The position numbers and the translations under genes are program-made. This document shows, in pieces, positions 17,134 to 24,907 of a stretch of 64,000 bases of DNA; within the stretch, counting starts at the first letter, position 1, and every line of letters starts with the position of its first letter. This DNA comes from Methylobacterium platani (GTDB lineage: Bacteria; Pseudomonadota; Alphaproteobacteria; Rhizobiales; Beijerinckiaceae): NCBI RefSeq assembly GCF_001653715.1, contig NZ_LWHQ01000019.1, positions 20,588 to 84,587 on the forward strand, in the 5' to 3' direction. Under the pieces are notes generated by a model. That model had not been told where the DNA came from. It saw only the letters and a program-made list of their open reading frames with translations, and did no database searches.

Positions 17134-18143
17134 CACGGTGCCTGGAAGCTCGCGGGGGTGAGGGGGCCGCGCGCAGGCGCGGGCACGCTGTTCGTGAGGC
17201 GGGCGTTGACCATGGCGAGCAGCAGCGCCGCGGCCGTGGCCTCGGTGCGCATGCCGCGTTTGATCTGGTGGGCGAGGAGCGCGAGGTTGGCCGCCTCCAT
17301 CCGCACGGCGTCCTGGATGATGCCGCGATCGTGCTGGCCGGCGACACCGGCTGCCCACGCGGCACCGCCGTCGTTGCCCTGCCAGTGGGTCGAGAGGTTG
17401 CGCGCCTGCGCGATCGGGCCGTCGGCTCGGTAATCGGCTGCGATGTCGGCGAGCACCACCGCGGTCATCGACCGGTAGGTGTCTTTGCCCGTCTTCTCCA
17501 GGCGGTCACGATCGGCGGTGGCGGTCGTGGCAGTGCCGCGAGGCCGTTCGTCGGGCGGGCCCACGACGGTGTTGATGAACTTGGCCGCCGCCTGCGCGTC
17601 GCCGCTGTAGAGGGCGGCGCCGTCGGGGGCGGCGCCCGAGCGGACGTCGCCGACCCAGTCCTTCGGGTCGGCGTAGCGGCCGGGCTGGGCGCGCACGGGC
17701 GTGACGATCTGCCGGCGGGCGGCAGAGGTCCCGGTCATCGCCGTGTAGAGACCCTGCGCCTTCGTGTTGGATCCGCAGGGGTCGTAGCCGACCGAGCCGT
17801 AGCGGTGGGTGGCCAGCGCCACGGCCTGGCGCTGCTCTTGGGTGACGACGGTGGTGGCGAGCGCCTCGCTCGAGGCCCGGAAGCCGTTCGAGACCTGGTC
17901 CGAGCCGGCGGCCGACTGCGCGGTGAGGACCTTCACGGCCGACAGGAGGCGGGCGCGTTCGGCGATCTCCTGCGTGATCAGACCGGCCTCGGTGGTGGTG
18001 ATCGCGCCGGTGATCGCGGTGGTGAGGGTCGAGGTGGCGATGTTCACGCGGGCCTCGACGCCGAAGCAGGTCTGGGCACTCGCCGGGGTGACGGCGCCGA
18101 TCGCCGCGGCGGCGAGGCCCGAGAGGAGGATGCGACGGGTCAT
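17133..18143 (-). CDS. Secreted T4SS-operon protein, paralogue B of three
   Basis: A 336-aa protein with a signal peptide (MTRRILLSGLAAAAIGAVTPASAQTC). ATG 18143 overlaps the upstream gene by 4 bp. Shared features with its neighbours are the helical LLSAVKVLTAQSAAGSDQVSNG, then a YGSVGYDPCG motif corresponding to YGxDTGxGxxAC, and a C-terminal helical segment (AAGVAGQHDRGIIQDAVRMEAANLALLAHQI) also found in paralogue A as AGLAGQSEHGLLIELTRMRSMSLSLRQQL. The role is unknown; its operon position between an M23 peptidase and dotA points to assembly of the transfer apparatus in the periplasm. Confidence 0.65.
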   Translation of the reverse strand: MTRRILLSGLAAAAIGAVTPASAQTCFGVEARVNIATSTLTTAITGAITTTEAGLITQEIAERARLLSAVKVLTAQSAAGSDQVSNGFRASSEALATTVVTQEQRQAVALATHRYGSVGYDPCGSNTKAQGLYTAMTGTSAARRQIVTPVRAQPGRYADPKDWVGDVRSGAAPDGAALYSGDAQAAAKFINTVVGPPDERPRGTATTATADRDRLEKTGKDTYRSMTAVVLADIAADYRADGPIAQARNLSTHWQGNDGGAAWAAGVAGQHDRGIIQDAVRMEAANLALLAHQIKRGMRTEATAAALLLAMVNARLTNSVPAPARGPLTPASFQAP

Positions 18144-18904
18144 GGGCTGCCTCCCTGGCGGCTGTCGCCGCCCATGCCGCCGAGGATGACGCCGACGAGG
18201 CTGGCACGAGCCCCGCTCATGATCGCCCCGTGGCGGCGGGCCATGACGAGGGCGGCATCCTCCTCGGCCGTGGTCGGGTTGGGCTTCACGGTGGGCAGGG
18301 GAGCGACGACATCGAGGTAGTCGGCGGCGGTCAACACCTCCTCGGCGCCGTAGTCGCGGTTGAGCAGCCAGGGCGCGGCGTCAGAGTCGCCGGCGCCGAA
18401 GCCACCAGGCTTGGCGCCGTTGCACCAGCCCGTCGCCTGCTCGGAGGGCGAGCAGTAGAAGGTGCGACGCTGCTCGAGGGTGACGCCCATGCGCTCGGCC
18501 GCGTCGCCGCCGTTGGTCAGCCAGCGCTGGTCGGCCTGGCGGAAGGCCTGCCGGACCTTCGCCGCCGAGGACGCGCTGTCGCGCTCATCCGAGAGCCCCT
18601 GGGCAATCGTGCAGGCGGCGTAGCCCGTCCCTGTATCGAAACCGTACTGATGCTGGGCCCGGGCGAGGCGCAGGGCGTTGTCCTGGCTCACCAAGGTCGA
18701 GGCGGCGGCCTCGGCGGCAGCCTTGTGGCCGTTGGTGGTCTGAAGAGCTGTGGCGCTCGATTGCGCGCCGGAGACCTTCATGGCGGAAATCATCCGCTGA
18801 AGGGAGATCTCCCATTGCGGGAACAGGCCTTGCGCCTGAACGGGGGACGCGAGGGCCACGGCCACGACGGCGCCAGCCGGAAGGAGGAGGGAGTGGCGCG
18901 TCAT
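18140..18904 (-). CDS. Secreted T4SS-operon protein, paralogue C of three (shortest)
   Basis: A 254-aa protein with a signal peptide (MTRHSLLLPAGAVVAVALASPVQAQ). It has the conserved block MISAMKVSGAQSSATALQTTNG, then AQHQYGFDTGTGYAAC, and lacks the leading 40 mature residues of paralogue A. The ATGA overlaps at both ends indicate strict coexpression. Three diverged tandem copies suggest a hetero-oligomeric periplasmic assembly, or variants for different sites. No known family is recognised. Confidence 0.65.
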   Translation of the reverse strand: MTRHSLLLPAGAVVAVALASPVQAQGLFPQWEISLQRMISAMKVSGAQSSATALQTTNGHKAAAEAAASTLVSQDNALRLARAQHQYGFDTGTGYAACTIAQGLSDERDSASSAAKVRQAFRQADQRWLTNGGDAAERMGVTLEQRRTFYCSPSEQATGWCNGAKPGGFGAGDSDAAPWLLNRDYGAEEVLTAADYLDVVAPLPTVKPNPTTAEEDAALVMARRHGAIMSGARASLVGVILGGMGGDSRQGGSP

Positions 18905-19851
18905 GGCCGAACCTCCACTGGGCGGGCATCGAGGGCGTAGAGGGCGACGAGCTGGGCGAGCGCGGCATCCATCTGCGCGTCGTAGTCGAAGGTGTTGGCA
19001 GTCAGCTCGGTCGCATTGGTCCGCGCCAGCTCGATGTAGAGGCTGCGGTTGGGTTGGTTGGCGACCTTGACCGCGTGATCCTCCGAGCCGGTCGATCGCT
19101 CGGCCGCGCTGGCGATGGCGGCCTGCTGCGATTGGGTGTCGGAGCGGGATACGGTCTCGCTTGCCGCGCCCTCGTTCGCGCCTGGTGAGCAGGTCTTCGG
19201 CAGTGTGGTGTCGCGAGGCCCCCCGGCCATGTCCTTATACTTGGCGGAGATCGGTATCTGCCGCGGCAGGAACGGCTCGGGATTGACATAGTACCACGCC
19301 GCTGGCACCGCTGACTTGATCGCATCAGCAGTCAATGGACTACTGCTCTTGCGAGACACCTCATTCCAGACACGTCCGTTGGTGCCGGTTGCCGACAGGG
19401 CACTCCCCTTGAGGAGCGTTCCCAAATGGAGGTGAGGGGCGCAGTGATCCATGCCCTTGCAGCCCATCGTCCCAACCTGTTCACCCGCCGCAATCGTGGG
19501 GCTCTGCCTGTTTTGGAAAGTAGCGACGTTCATATGAAGATAAAGAAACCGAGTATCCCCCGATACAACATCGGCGATTACACCACCTTTGCCGAAGTTC
19601 CTATATTTTACACTCCCGGATGAGCCGGAATAAATCGGCGTTCCAGAACCCTGACTGTTCACGATGTCCAGCCCCTGGTGATATCCAGCGGAAGCGCCAG
19701 GTCGACCAGACCGATCTACGCCATATGGCGATGAGACCCGCTGGCCGGCGGGGTTCATGATATCGACGCTCAGGCAAGTGCCGGCGATCGTTGGCTCAGA
19801 GAAGAACGCCAACGATGCAAGTGCTAAAATTGTCGAAGCGAGGCGCATCAT
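18901..19851 (-). CDS. M23-family (LytM-like) peptidase in the T4SS operon
   Basis: A 316-aa protein starting at ATG 19851, which overlaps the preceding stop. It has a signal peptide (MMRLASTILALASLAFFSEPTIAG). The catalytic domain carries the zinc site: H58xxxD62 in GYHQGLDIV, H106 in FLYLHM, and H140xH142 in APHLHLG, with SSPYGVD before it. All ligands are present, so it is probably an active peptidoglycan endopeptidase that opens the wall for the transfer channel. The C-terminal 130 residues are unrelated, helical and rich in A, S and E, perhaps a docking part. The base composition is slightly lower in GC than around it. Confidence 0.8.
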   Translation of the reverse strand: MMRLASTILALASLAFFSEPTIAGTCLSVDIMNPAGQRVSSPYGVDRSGRPGASAGYHQGLDIVNSQGSGTPIYSGSSGSVKYRNFGKGGVIADVVSGDTRFLYLHMNVATFQNRQSPTIAAGEQVGTMGCKGMDHCAPHLHLGTLLKGSALSATGTNGRVWNEVSRKSSSPLTADAIKSAVPAAWYYVNPEPFLPRQIPISAKYKDMAGGPRDTTLPKTCSPGANEGAASETVSRSDTQSQQAAIASAAERSTGSEDHAVKVANQPNRSLYIELARTNATELTANTFDYDAQMDAALAQLVALYALDARPVEVRP

Positions 19852-20249
19852 CGAACGCTCCTCGCATCGGTCAGGCAAAGCCCAAATTCCGTATTGTTGA
19901 ACAATATTTTAGTAGGACTCACTATTTTTACGGAAAATGCGTCATCATCCGCATCATCCGCCCCTTCGCGAAGCTGCACAGGGACGCTTTGATCCCAGTC
20001 ACATTTAGTTTTTACAGCAATATATTTACCCCTTGGCTTGAGTTTTTTGATCACACAACGACCTTCTCCCTCATCGAAACGCTGAATGACGCGCTTCTCC
20101 TCGATTTTCAGGAAAGGCTTTTTGCAGTCAGGTCCTTTCGGTCCGTCATGACCCCATACACCCACTGGCAAAGTGAGCTTCTGGGCTTGCACTGCGCCCA
20201 CAGCACCGAGAAACAAGGCAGACGAAAGCAGAGCGATCCGGCCGATCAT
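19848..20249 (-). CDS. Small secreted cysteine-containing protein, unknown
   Basis: A 133-aa protein with a signal peptide (MIGRIALLSSALFLGAVGAVQAQ). The mature part is charged, has four cysteines (near residues 42, 65, 83 and 124) that could form two disulfides, and looks beta-rich. It has 4-bp overlaps with its neighbours and is AT-richer than them. I recognise no family. A periplasmic role next to the M23 peptidase is likely; it could regulate the peptidase, but that is only position-based. Confidence 0.55.
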   Translation of the reverse strand: MIGRIALLSSALFLGAVGAVQAQKLTLPVGVWGHDGPKGPDCKKPFLKIEEKRVIQRFDEGEGRCVIKKLKPRGKYIAVKTKCDWDQSVPVQLREGADDADDDAFSVKIVSPTKILFNNTEFGLCLTDARSVR

Positions 20250-20887
20250 TGCATGATCCCCTCAAATCCTGTGCCGGTCGTCGTGCCGGACGACGGCGGA
20301 ATGACAATCGTGGAGGAGGACGACTGTGACGTGTCCGGCTGCACTACGGGGGTCGAGGTTTGCGTCTGGGTCAGGTTAAGCGCCGAACCAAATGCCGAGT
20401 TCTGGACGTGGCTGTAGGAGCCGATGTTGGTGATGCTTGGCAACGAGATCGGCGAGATCGAGCCGTTGAGCTGCCGGAACAGGTCGCCGGTGATCGAGCT
20501 CTGGAAGCTGTTCATCTGACGATTGATACTGCCGATCGTGTCCTGGAGCTGATTGTCGAGGATCTGGCATACCTGGCGCTTGGCCTGGTCGATCACCGAC
20601 TGCACCAAGTTCGTCGCCGCGCTCGTGAGGAAGCCCGAGAGGTCCGGGATCAGGTTCGAGAGGTCGAACCGCTTGAGCAGGTCGCCGGCGATGCACGAGT
20701 TCGGCCCGTTGAAGAAGCTCGACGGGTTGACCTTGGCGGCGTCGATCAGCGCGATCTGGCGCTGCACGGCCGCGTCGGCGGCTTGGCGCACTAGGCAATT
20801 ATTGCCGGTCGACTGCGCGTGAGCCGGCGCTGGCACGGCCAGCGCGAGCCCGCCGGTGACAGCGGCGAGGAGGAGGAAAGCCCGCAT
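20246..20887 (-). CDS. Secreted conjugation protein, unknown family
   Basis: A 213-aa protein from ATG 20887, chosen because it gives a clean signal peptide (MRAFLLLAAVTGGLALAVPAPAHAQ). The mature N-terminal half is helical with four cysteines (NNCLVRQA, NSCIAGDL, RQVCQIL) and amphipathic stretches. The last 45 residues are low-complexity in S and T (TQTQTSTPVVQPDTSQSSSS). The layout recalls secreted VirB5/TrbJ-like or pilus-tip proteins of other T4SSs, without clear homology. It lies 14 bp after the icmT-like stop. Confidence 0.55.
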   Translation of the reverse strand: MRAFLLLAAVTGGLALAVPAPAHAQSTGNNCLVRQAADAAVQRQIALIDAAKVNPSSFFNGPNSCIAGDLLKRFDLSNLIPDLSGFLTSAATNLVQSVIDQAKRQVCQILDNQLQDTIGSINRQMNSFQSSITGDLFRQLNGSISPISLPSITNIGSYSHVQNSAFGSALNLTQTQTSTPVVQPDTSQSSSSTIVIPPSSGTTTGTGFEGIMQ

Positions 20888-20901
20888 AAGCGGGGTCCGA
20901 T

Positions 20902-21147
20902 CTAGAACGCCGGCCATTTTCCACCTTCGATAAATTTCGCCCAAACGTACTTGAGGAGCCGCATCGGGGTCATCTTGCGGTGATTGCAGTACGCGAGGAA
21001 CGCCGCGTACAAACCCATCGCGATGAATGTGTAGCGGCTCAGACCCGTGATGATGAGCAGCGGAAAGAACGCCGCGATGCTTCCATGAATGCCGAAGAAC
21101 TGGAGCGGCACGGCGGACCAGCGCCAGGGGAGGTGACCGTCGCTCAT
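20902..21147 (-). CDS. traK: IcmT/TraK-like small membrane protein
   Basis: An 81-aa protein that resembles IcmT (about 86 aa) throughout. LPWRWSAVPLQFFGI at the N-terminus matches the WRxxxxxxxFFxI region, a hydrophobic hairpin (AAFFPLLIITGLSRYTFIAMGLYAAFLAY) follows, and the tail is basic (MTPMRLLKYVWAKFIEGGKW). IcmT/TraK is an inner-membrane component of type IVB secretion. The start at 21147 overlaps the upstream stop by 4 bp, and the gene sits near dotB as in other IncI-like systems. Confidence 0.65.
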   Translation of the reverse strand: MSDGHLPWRWSAVPLQFFGIHGSIAAFFPLLIITGLSRYTFIAMGLYAAFLAYCNHRKMTPMRLLKYVWAKFIEGGKWPAF

Positions 21148-21776
21148 GCGGGCTCCTTCGGTTGGGTGATCGGGGTACCGGGCGTCGGCTGGCCAGGCGG
21201 GCTCTTGCGTCCCCGGCCCCAGATCCGGGCCTCGCCGATGTCGAGGTGGCAGAATGACGGGTAGATCCCGACGCCGCCGCGGCCGCAGAGCGCTCCCGCG
21301 ACCGCAACCGCGTCCGGGGCGTAGCCGAAGGCCTTGAGGTCGACGGCGCGGCCAGCGAGATGCAGCGAGCCGCGCGCCGCTCCCTCCAACCCGGCGTTGT
21401 GCTTGGGCGTCCGGTAGCCCGAGGTGACGATCAACGGCACGGCCGAGCCGTGGACCGCGCTCATCGCGCCCTGGACAGCCGCCAGGAGATCGAACAGGCG
21501 CGGATCGATCCACACGGCCGAGCTGCCGTCACCGACGTCGCGCAGCAGCCAGGAGAGCAGGAGGAGATCGCGCCCGTTGTAGCCGTCCGGAGTCCGGACG
21601 ATCGCGCTCACCTCCTCGCGGGTTCCCTCCCGTCGCAGCCACAGCCGCACCGGCGCGGCGGCCATGGGGACTGGAGCGCCGGCGAGCGCGGCGGCGTATG
21701 CGCGGTCGAGCCCTGGCAGGGTGGCCGCGAGGGTGCCGGCAAGGCCGGTGAGGAGGCTACGCCGCGAGACGGGCAT
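21144..21776 (-). CDS. DUF882/YcbK-like (M15-type) peptidoglycan protein with Tat signal
   Basis: A 210-aa protein. MPVSRRSLLTGLAGTLAATLPGLDRAYA is a twin-arginine-type signal. The domain has TSGYRTPKHNAGLEGAARGSLHLAGRAVDL and IYPSFCHLDIG, which together give the H...D and HxD zinc ligands of the M15/DUF882 group. These proteins cut or bind peptidoglycan. With the M23 enzyme at 18901 it makes a pair of wall-active proteins inside the transfer operon. The first 20 bp overlap the end of dotB. The C-terminal tail is proline-rich. Confidence 0.75.
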   Translation of the reverse strand: MPVSRRSLLTGLAGTLAATLPGLDRAYAAALAGAPVPMAAAPVRLWLRREGTREEVSAIVRTPDGYNGRDLLLLSWLLRDVGDGSSAVWIDPRLFDLLAAVQGAMSAVHGSAVPLIVTSGYRTPKHNAGLEGAARGSLHLAGRAVDLKAFGYAPDAVAVAGALCGRGGVGIYPSFCHLDIGEARIWGRGRKSPPGQPTPGTPITQPKEPA

Positions 21777-22938
21777 CGCGGTATCCGTAACGATCGAGGA
21801 CGCGGCGGGCGGTGGTGACGTCGATCACGCCCCGCTCGAGCGCGGACATGACGGTGAGCTTCATCGAGCGGCCGTCCTCGCCGCGCGCGATGATGGTGCG
21901 CAGCGTCTCGACGGCCTCGGCCATGCCGGCACGCGCCACCTCGCGCCGGACCGGATCGGTGAGGACCTGCCACTCGCGCAGGCAGACCCGGCCGCCGCCG
22001 ACCTTCGGCACCAGGAGCTGAGAGACCAGAAGGTGGGTCGAGGACAGGACGTCGTGGAAGGCCTGGACCTGGAGGTCGGCCGGAAACTTGAGGGTGAGGC
22101 GCCGCAGGATGTGGGCGACGTCGTTGGCGTGGGTGGTGGTGTAGATCGGGTGGCCGGTCTGCGCCGCCTCGACGCTCGCCAGCACCGTGTCCATGTCGCG
22201 CAGCTCGCCCACCATGATGAGGGCGGGCTTGCGCCGCAGGCTGTTGCGCACGCCGGCGGCGAAGGACGGCAGGTGCACGCCGATCTCGTGCTGCATGATG
22301 GTGCAGGTCGACGACGGCACGTTCTCGAACACGAATTCGATCGGCGCCTCATAGGTCAGCACGTTGCCGTGGATCGGCGTCGGCTGCTCCAGGATGCGGC
22401 GCATCAGGGCGGCGATCGTCGTCGTCTTGCCCGAGCCGGTCTCGCCGGCGATGATGACGGCACCCTGCGCCGGGGTCGACTCGGCGACGATCTCGGGCTC
22501 GACGCTGAGCCCCTCGACCGTGGGCGGGTCGGCCGGGATGTAGCGGTTGACGATCTGCACGCCGACGTCGCCCTCGTAGTAGCCGGCAGTGACGTTGATG
22601 CGGAACCGGTGCCCGACCGGCTCGGCGTTGTGGTCGCCCGCGTTCTGCTCCAGCACCGTGATCGCGCGGTCGAAGTCCTGGCCCGAGTAGAGCTTCGACA
22701 TGATCGACTCGGTGGTGGTCAGCTCGGTGGCGATGCGCGCGAGCGTGGTCGGCTGAAGCCAGACCTTGGTCAGGGCACAGAGATGCCCGTGGACGGAGGC
22801 GAGCACCGGCCGGCCGGACTGGAAGATCACGTCCGAGGCGCCGATCGCGACGGCGTGGATGAGGAGCCGCGTGACCTCGGCGCGGCCATGCACGACGATC
22901 GGCTCCTCGGGGTAGCTGGTGGCTCCCTTCCACTGCAT
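21757..22938 (-). CDS. traJ: DotB/TraJ-type secretion ATPase
   Basis: A 393-aa hexameric ATPase of the VirB11/PilT superfamily. Start ATG 22938 lies 4 bp after the dotC stop. Walker A is GETGSGKT (residues 165-172); an Asp-box-like ALIMVGELRD and the His box GHPIYTTTHAND follow. The N-terminal PAS-like half (RLLIHAVAIGASDVIFQSGRP) is typical of DotB/TraJ. It powers assembly or substrate transfer at the cytoplasmic face of the type IVB complex. All key residues are present, and the gene order dotC-dotB is the usual one. Confidence 0.9.
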   Translation of the reverse strand: MQWKGATSYPEEPIVVHGRAEVTRLLIHAVAIGASDVIFQSGRPVLASVHGHLCALTKVWLQPTTLARIATELTTTESIMSKLYSGQDFDRAITVLEQNAGDHNAEPVGHRFRINVTAGYYEGDVGVQIVNRYIPADPPTVEGLSVEPEIVAESTPAQGAVIIAGETGSGKTTTIAALMRRILEQPTPIHGNVLTYEAPIEFVFENVPSSTCTIMQHEIGVHLPSFAAGVRNSLRRKPALIMVGELRDMDTVLASVEAAQTGHPIYTTTHANDVAHILRRLTLKFPADLQVQAFHDVLSSTHLLVSQLLVPKVGGGRVCLREWQVLTDPVRREVARAGMAEAVETLRTIIARGEDGRSMKLTVMSALERGVIDVTTARRVLDRYGYRDARLAA

Positions 22939-22942
22939 CGGC

Positions 22943-24124
22943 CTACTCCGCGGCCACAGCGGCCGGGCCTGCGGCGCTGACGAACTTCGGGGTGACGACG
23001 ATCTTGAGGAGGCGCTGGTCGACCGCGGCCGAGCGGCCGTTCCGGCTGATCTTGAGGCCGGTGGCGCGCACCTTGACGATCGGCAGGCTGACCGCGCCGG
23101 CCGCGGCGAGCTCGCCGTAGCGGCGCATGCCGAGGAAGTCCCGGTCGAGGCGCGCCAGGCCATCGTCGAAGGCCGCCCGCGCCTGGGCGATCCCGACCTC
23201 GAGCCCGCCCTTGTAGCCGATCTCCCAGTTCGCCTTCTCGGCGTCACCCTTAGGCTGGGTCCAGGTCGTGCGGCCCTCGGGCGGCGGAGTGACGGTGAGG
23301 TAGTCGCGCCAGTTCGGCGGGATCACGGCGACGCGCGCATCGCGCACGATCTCGAACGAGCCGAGAGTGGTGATGAGCAGGGTCCGGGTCGGGGTCTGGC
23401 GCACGCCGCGCAGCTCGCACACCACCGGGGGCACGATGTCGCCACCGATCATCACGGCAGGGAAGGGATAGCGGGCCTCAAGGCGGGCGGAGATCGCCGG
23501 CGTGTCGAGGTAGGCGGCGATGCGTCTCGACTCCTCCAGGTAGCCGTCCTGGATCCCGGCCGAGCGGCCAGTGCGCTGGACCACCTTGGTCGGGCGGTTT
23601 GCATCGCCGAAGACCCCGGCCGAGTAGCGCTGGAAGTCGGGGTTCGACGGGTGCGGCGGGGCAGGGGCAGCCGAGTTGTCGCCGACATTCGGCGGGAACG
23701 GCTGGCTGTCACCCCCGGGCAGTCCCCGCGGGCCATTGGCGATCTGGTTGAGGACGTTGGCCTGCGCCACGCCGCCGGGGCCGTAGTAGCCGGGCGGAGG
23801 ATAGCCGCCGTAGCCGCCGTAGCCGCCGCCATAGCCCGGCGCGCTGTAGCCCGCGCCGTAGCCGGCCCCGTACCCAGGCGCACCGTAGCCCGCACCGTAG
23901 CCGGGAGCCGCGTAGCCGCCGTAGGCGGGTTGGGCGTAGCCGCCCCCGTAGCCGCCGTAGGTGGGTTGGGTGTAGCCGCCATAGGGCACGCCGTAGGCGC
24001 CCGCCGTCGCGACGGGCGCACAGGCCGCCGGGTTCTGGGCGCAATAGGTGTTCGCGACCTGGGCCGTGGCCGGGAAGGGCGCGATACCGAGCGAGGCGGA
24101 GAAGATCCAGCGCGCAAGACGCAT
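22943..24124 (-). CDS. traI: DotC/TraI-like protein with a Gly/Tyr-rich repeat N-terminus
   Basis: A 393-aa protein. The C-terminal half fits DotC/TraI: PFPAVMIGGDIVPPVV, VAVIPPNWRDYLTV, then EVGIAQARAAFDDGLARLDRDFLGMRRY and RLLKIVVTPKF. DotC is an outer-membrane core component of type IVB systems, normally a lipoprotein. Here the signal peptide (MRLARWIFSASLGIAPFPATAQ) lacks a clear lipobox. It is followed by an unusual stretch (about residues 43-113) of GGY, APGYGAGY and PGY repeats that DotC does not normally have. The tract is probably disordered or adhesive. dotB follows after 4 bp. Confidence 0.78.
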   Translation of the reverse strand: MRLARWIFSASLGIAPFPATAQVANTYCAQNPAACAPVATAGAYGVPYGGYTQPTYGGYGGGYAQPAYGGYAAPGYGAGYGAPGYGAGYGAGYSAPGYGGGYGGYGGYPPPGYYGPGGVAQANVLNQIANGPRGLPGGDSQPFPPNVGDNSAAPAPPHPSNPDFQRYSAGVFGDANRPTKVVQRTGRSAGIQDGYLEESRRIAAYLDTPAISARLEARYPFPAVMIGGDIVPPVVCELRGVRQTPTRTLLITTLGSFEIVRDARVAVIPPNWRDYLTVTPPPEGRTTWTQPKGDAEKANWEIGYKGGLEVGIAQARAAFDDGLARLDRDFLGMRRYGELAAAGAVSLPIVKVRATGLKISRNGRSAAVDQRLLKIVVTPKFVSAAGPAAVAAE

Positions 24125-24126
24125 GG

Positions 24127-24267
24127 TCAGACCCCGTGCTCGCGCAACTTGGCGTCGACGTGACCCGAAGTGCTGCTGCCAGTACTGACGCAGGCAGGCA
24201 GCAGAACGGACATGCCGAGAAGCACGATCGCCAATCGAACTAGATATCGAATGCGAGAAAGGTCCAT
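24127..24267 (-). CDS. 46-aa lipoprotein in the DotD/TraH position
   Basis: A tiny gene: MDLSRIRYLVRLAIVLLGMSVLLPACVSTGSSTS and a short charged tail, 46 residues. LLPAC is a good lipobox, so the mature lipoprotein would have only about 20 residues. It stands directly before dotC, where IncI and Legionella systems have TraH/DotD, a larger lipoprotein of about 160 aa. It therefore looks like a VirB7-sized stand-in for DotD, or a DotD reduced to its anchor. ATG 24267 starts the minus-strand unit; the gap to the divergent gene at 24367 is 99 bp. Confidence 0.65.
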   Translation of the reverse strand: MDLSRIRYLVRLAIVLLGMSVLLPACVSTGSSTSGHVDAKLREHGV

Positions 24268-24366
24268 GTCGAAGCCCCGATATTTTTTATTGATATTTGT
24301 CTTGCCGTTACAACCCCGATTGCTCCACAAGCTCCATCCAAGGAACATTGTTGATGGACTGGATCG

Positions 24367-24888
24367 ATGGGGATCGGATCGTTTCTCTCGGCGCGGCTCG
24401 CGCGTCGGGTCGGGCCGGAGCACCGCACCTTCGCGGCGATGACCGGGACCGTTCTCGGCGGCGCCCACGCTGCCTGCCCGGTGTGCCGGCGCGGGCACCT
24501 GATCGGGGATCCCGGAGCGCCCAACCTTCGCAAATGCGACGACCCGACCTGCGGGGCGACCTTCACGCTCGCCGAGATGGGTCGCACCTTCGCGCTGGAA
24601 GGGGCCGACGTCCGCGACCTGGCGCACGAGGCGCGCCGGCAGGCGTTCGTCCTGTTCCTCGCCGCGGTCGGGATCGGCGTCCTGGCGGCGGCTTGGGCGA
24701 TCCTCGCCCATTCCTGGCTCACGCTGCTCGGCGCCATGCTCCTGTGCACCGTGGTGCTGGCAAGCGCGCTCGTGCAGCGCTACCGCGCCTGGCAGCTCGA
24801 GCGAGGTCGGTTGTTCGAGGCCCGCGCGCCACTCGGCGCGTTCGTGGCCGCCGAGCTGAGCGGCCTGCTCGGCCGCGATCGGCCGTGA
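24367..24888 (+). CDS. Zinc-ribbon membrane protein inside the T4SS cluster
   Basis: A 173-aa protein, oriented against its flanking genes. Residues 37-62 hold CPVC and CDDPTC, a four-cysteine zinc ribbon. Two hydrophobic segments follow (about 90-112 and 116-136: FVLFLAAVGIGVLAAAWAIL, LTLLGAMLLCTVVLASALV), then a cytoplasmic-looking tail. I recognise no family. Placement between dotC and a DotE-like gene suggests an accessory or regulatory membrane protein of the transfer system. It is convergent with the 24908 gene, 20 bp apart. Confidence 0.6.
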   Translation: MGIGSFLSARLARRVGPEHRTFAAMTGTVLGGAHAACPVCRRGHLIGDPGAPNLRKCDDPTCGATFTLAEMGRTFALEGADVRDLAHEARRQAFVLFLAAVGIGVLAAAWAILAHSWLTLLGAMLLCTVVLASALVQRYRAWQLERGRLFEARAPLGAFVAAELSGLLGRDRP

Positions 24889-24907
24889 GAGGAGGGGCGG
24901 CATCGTC

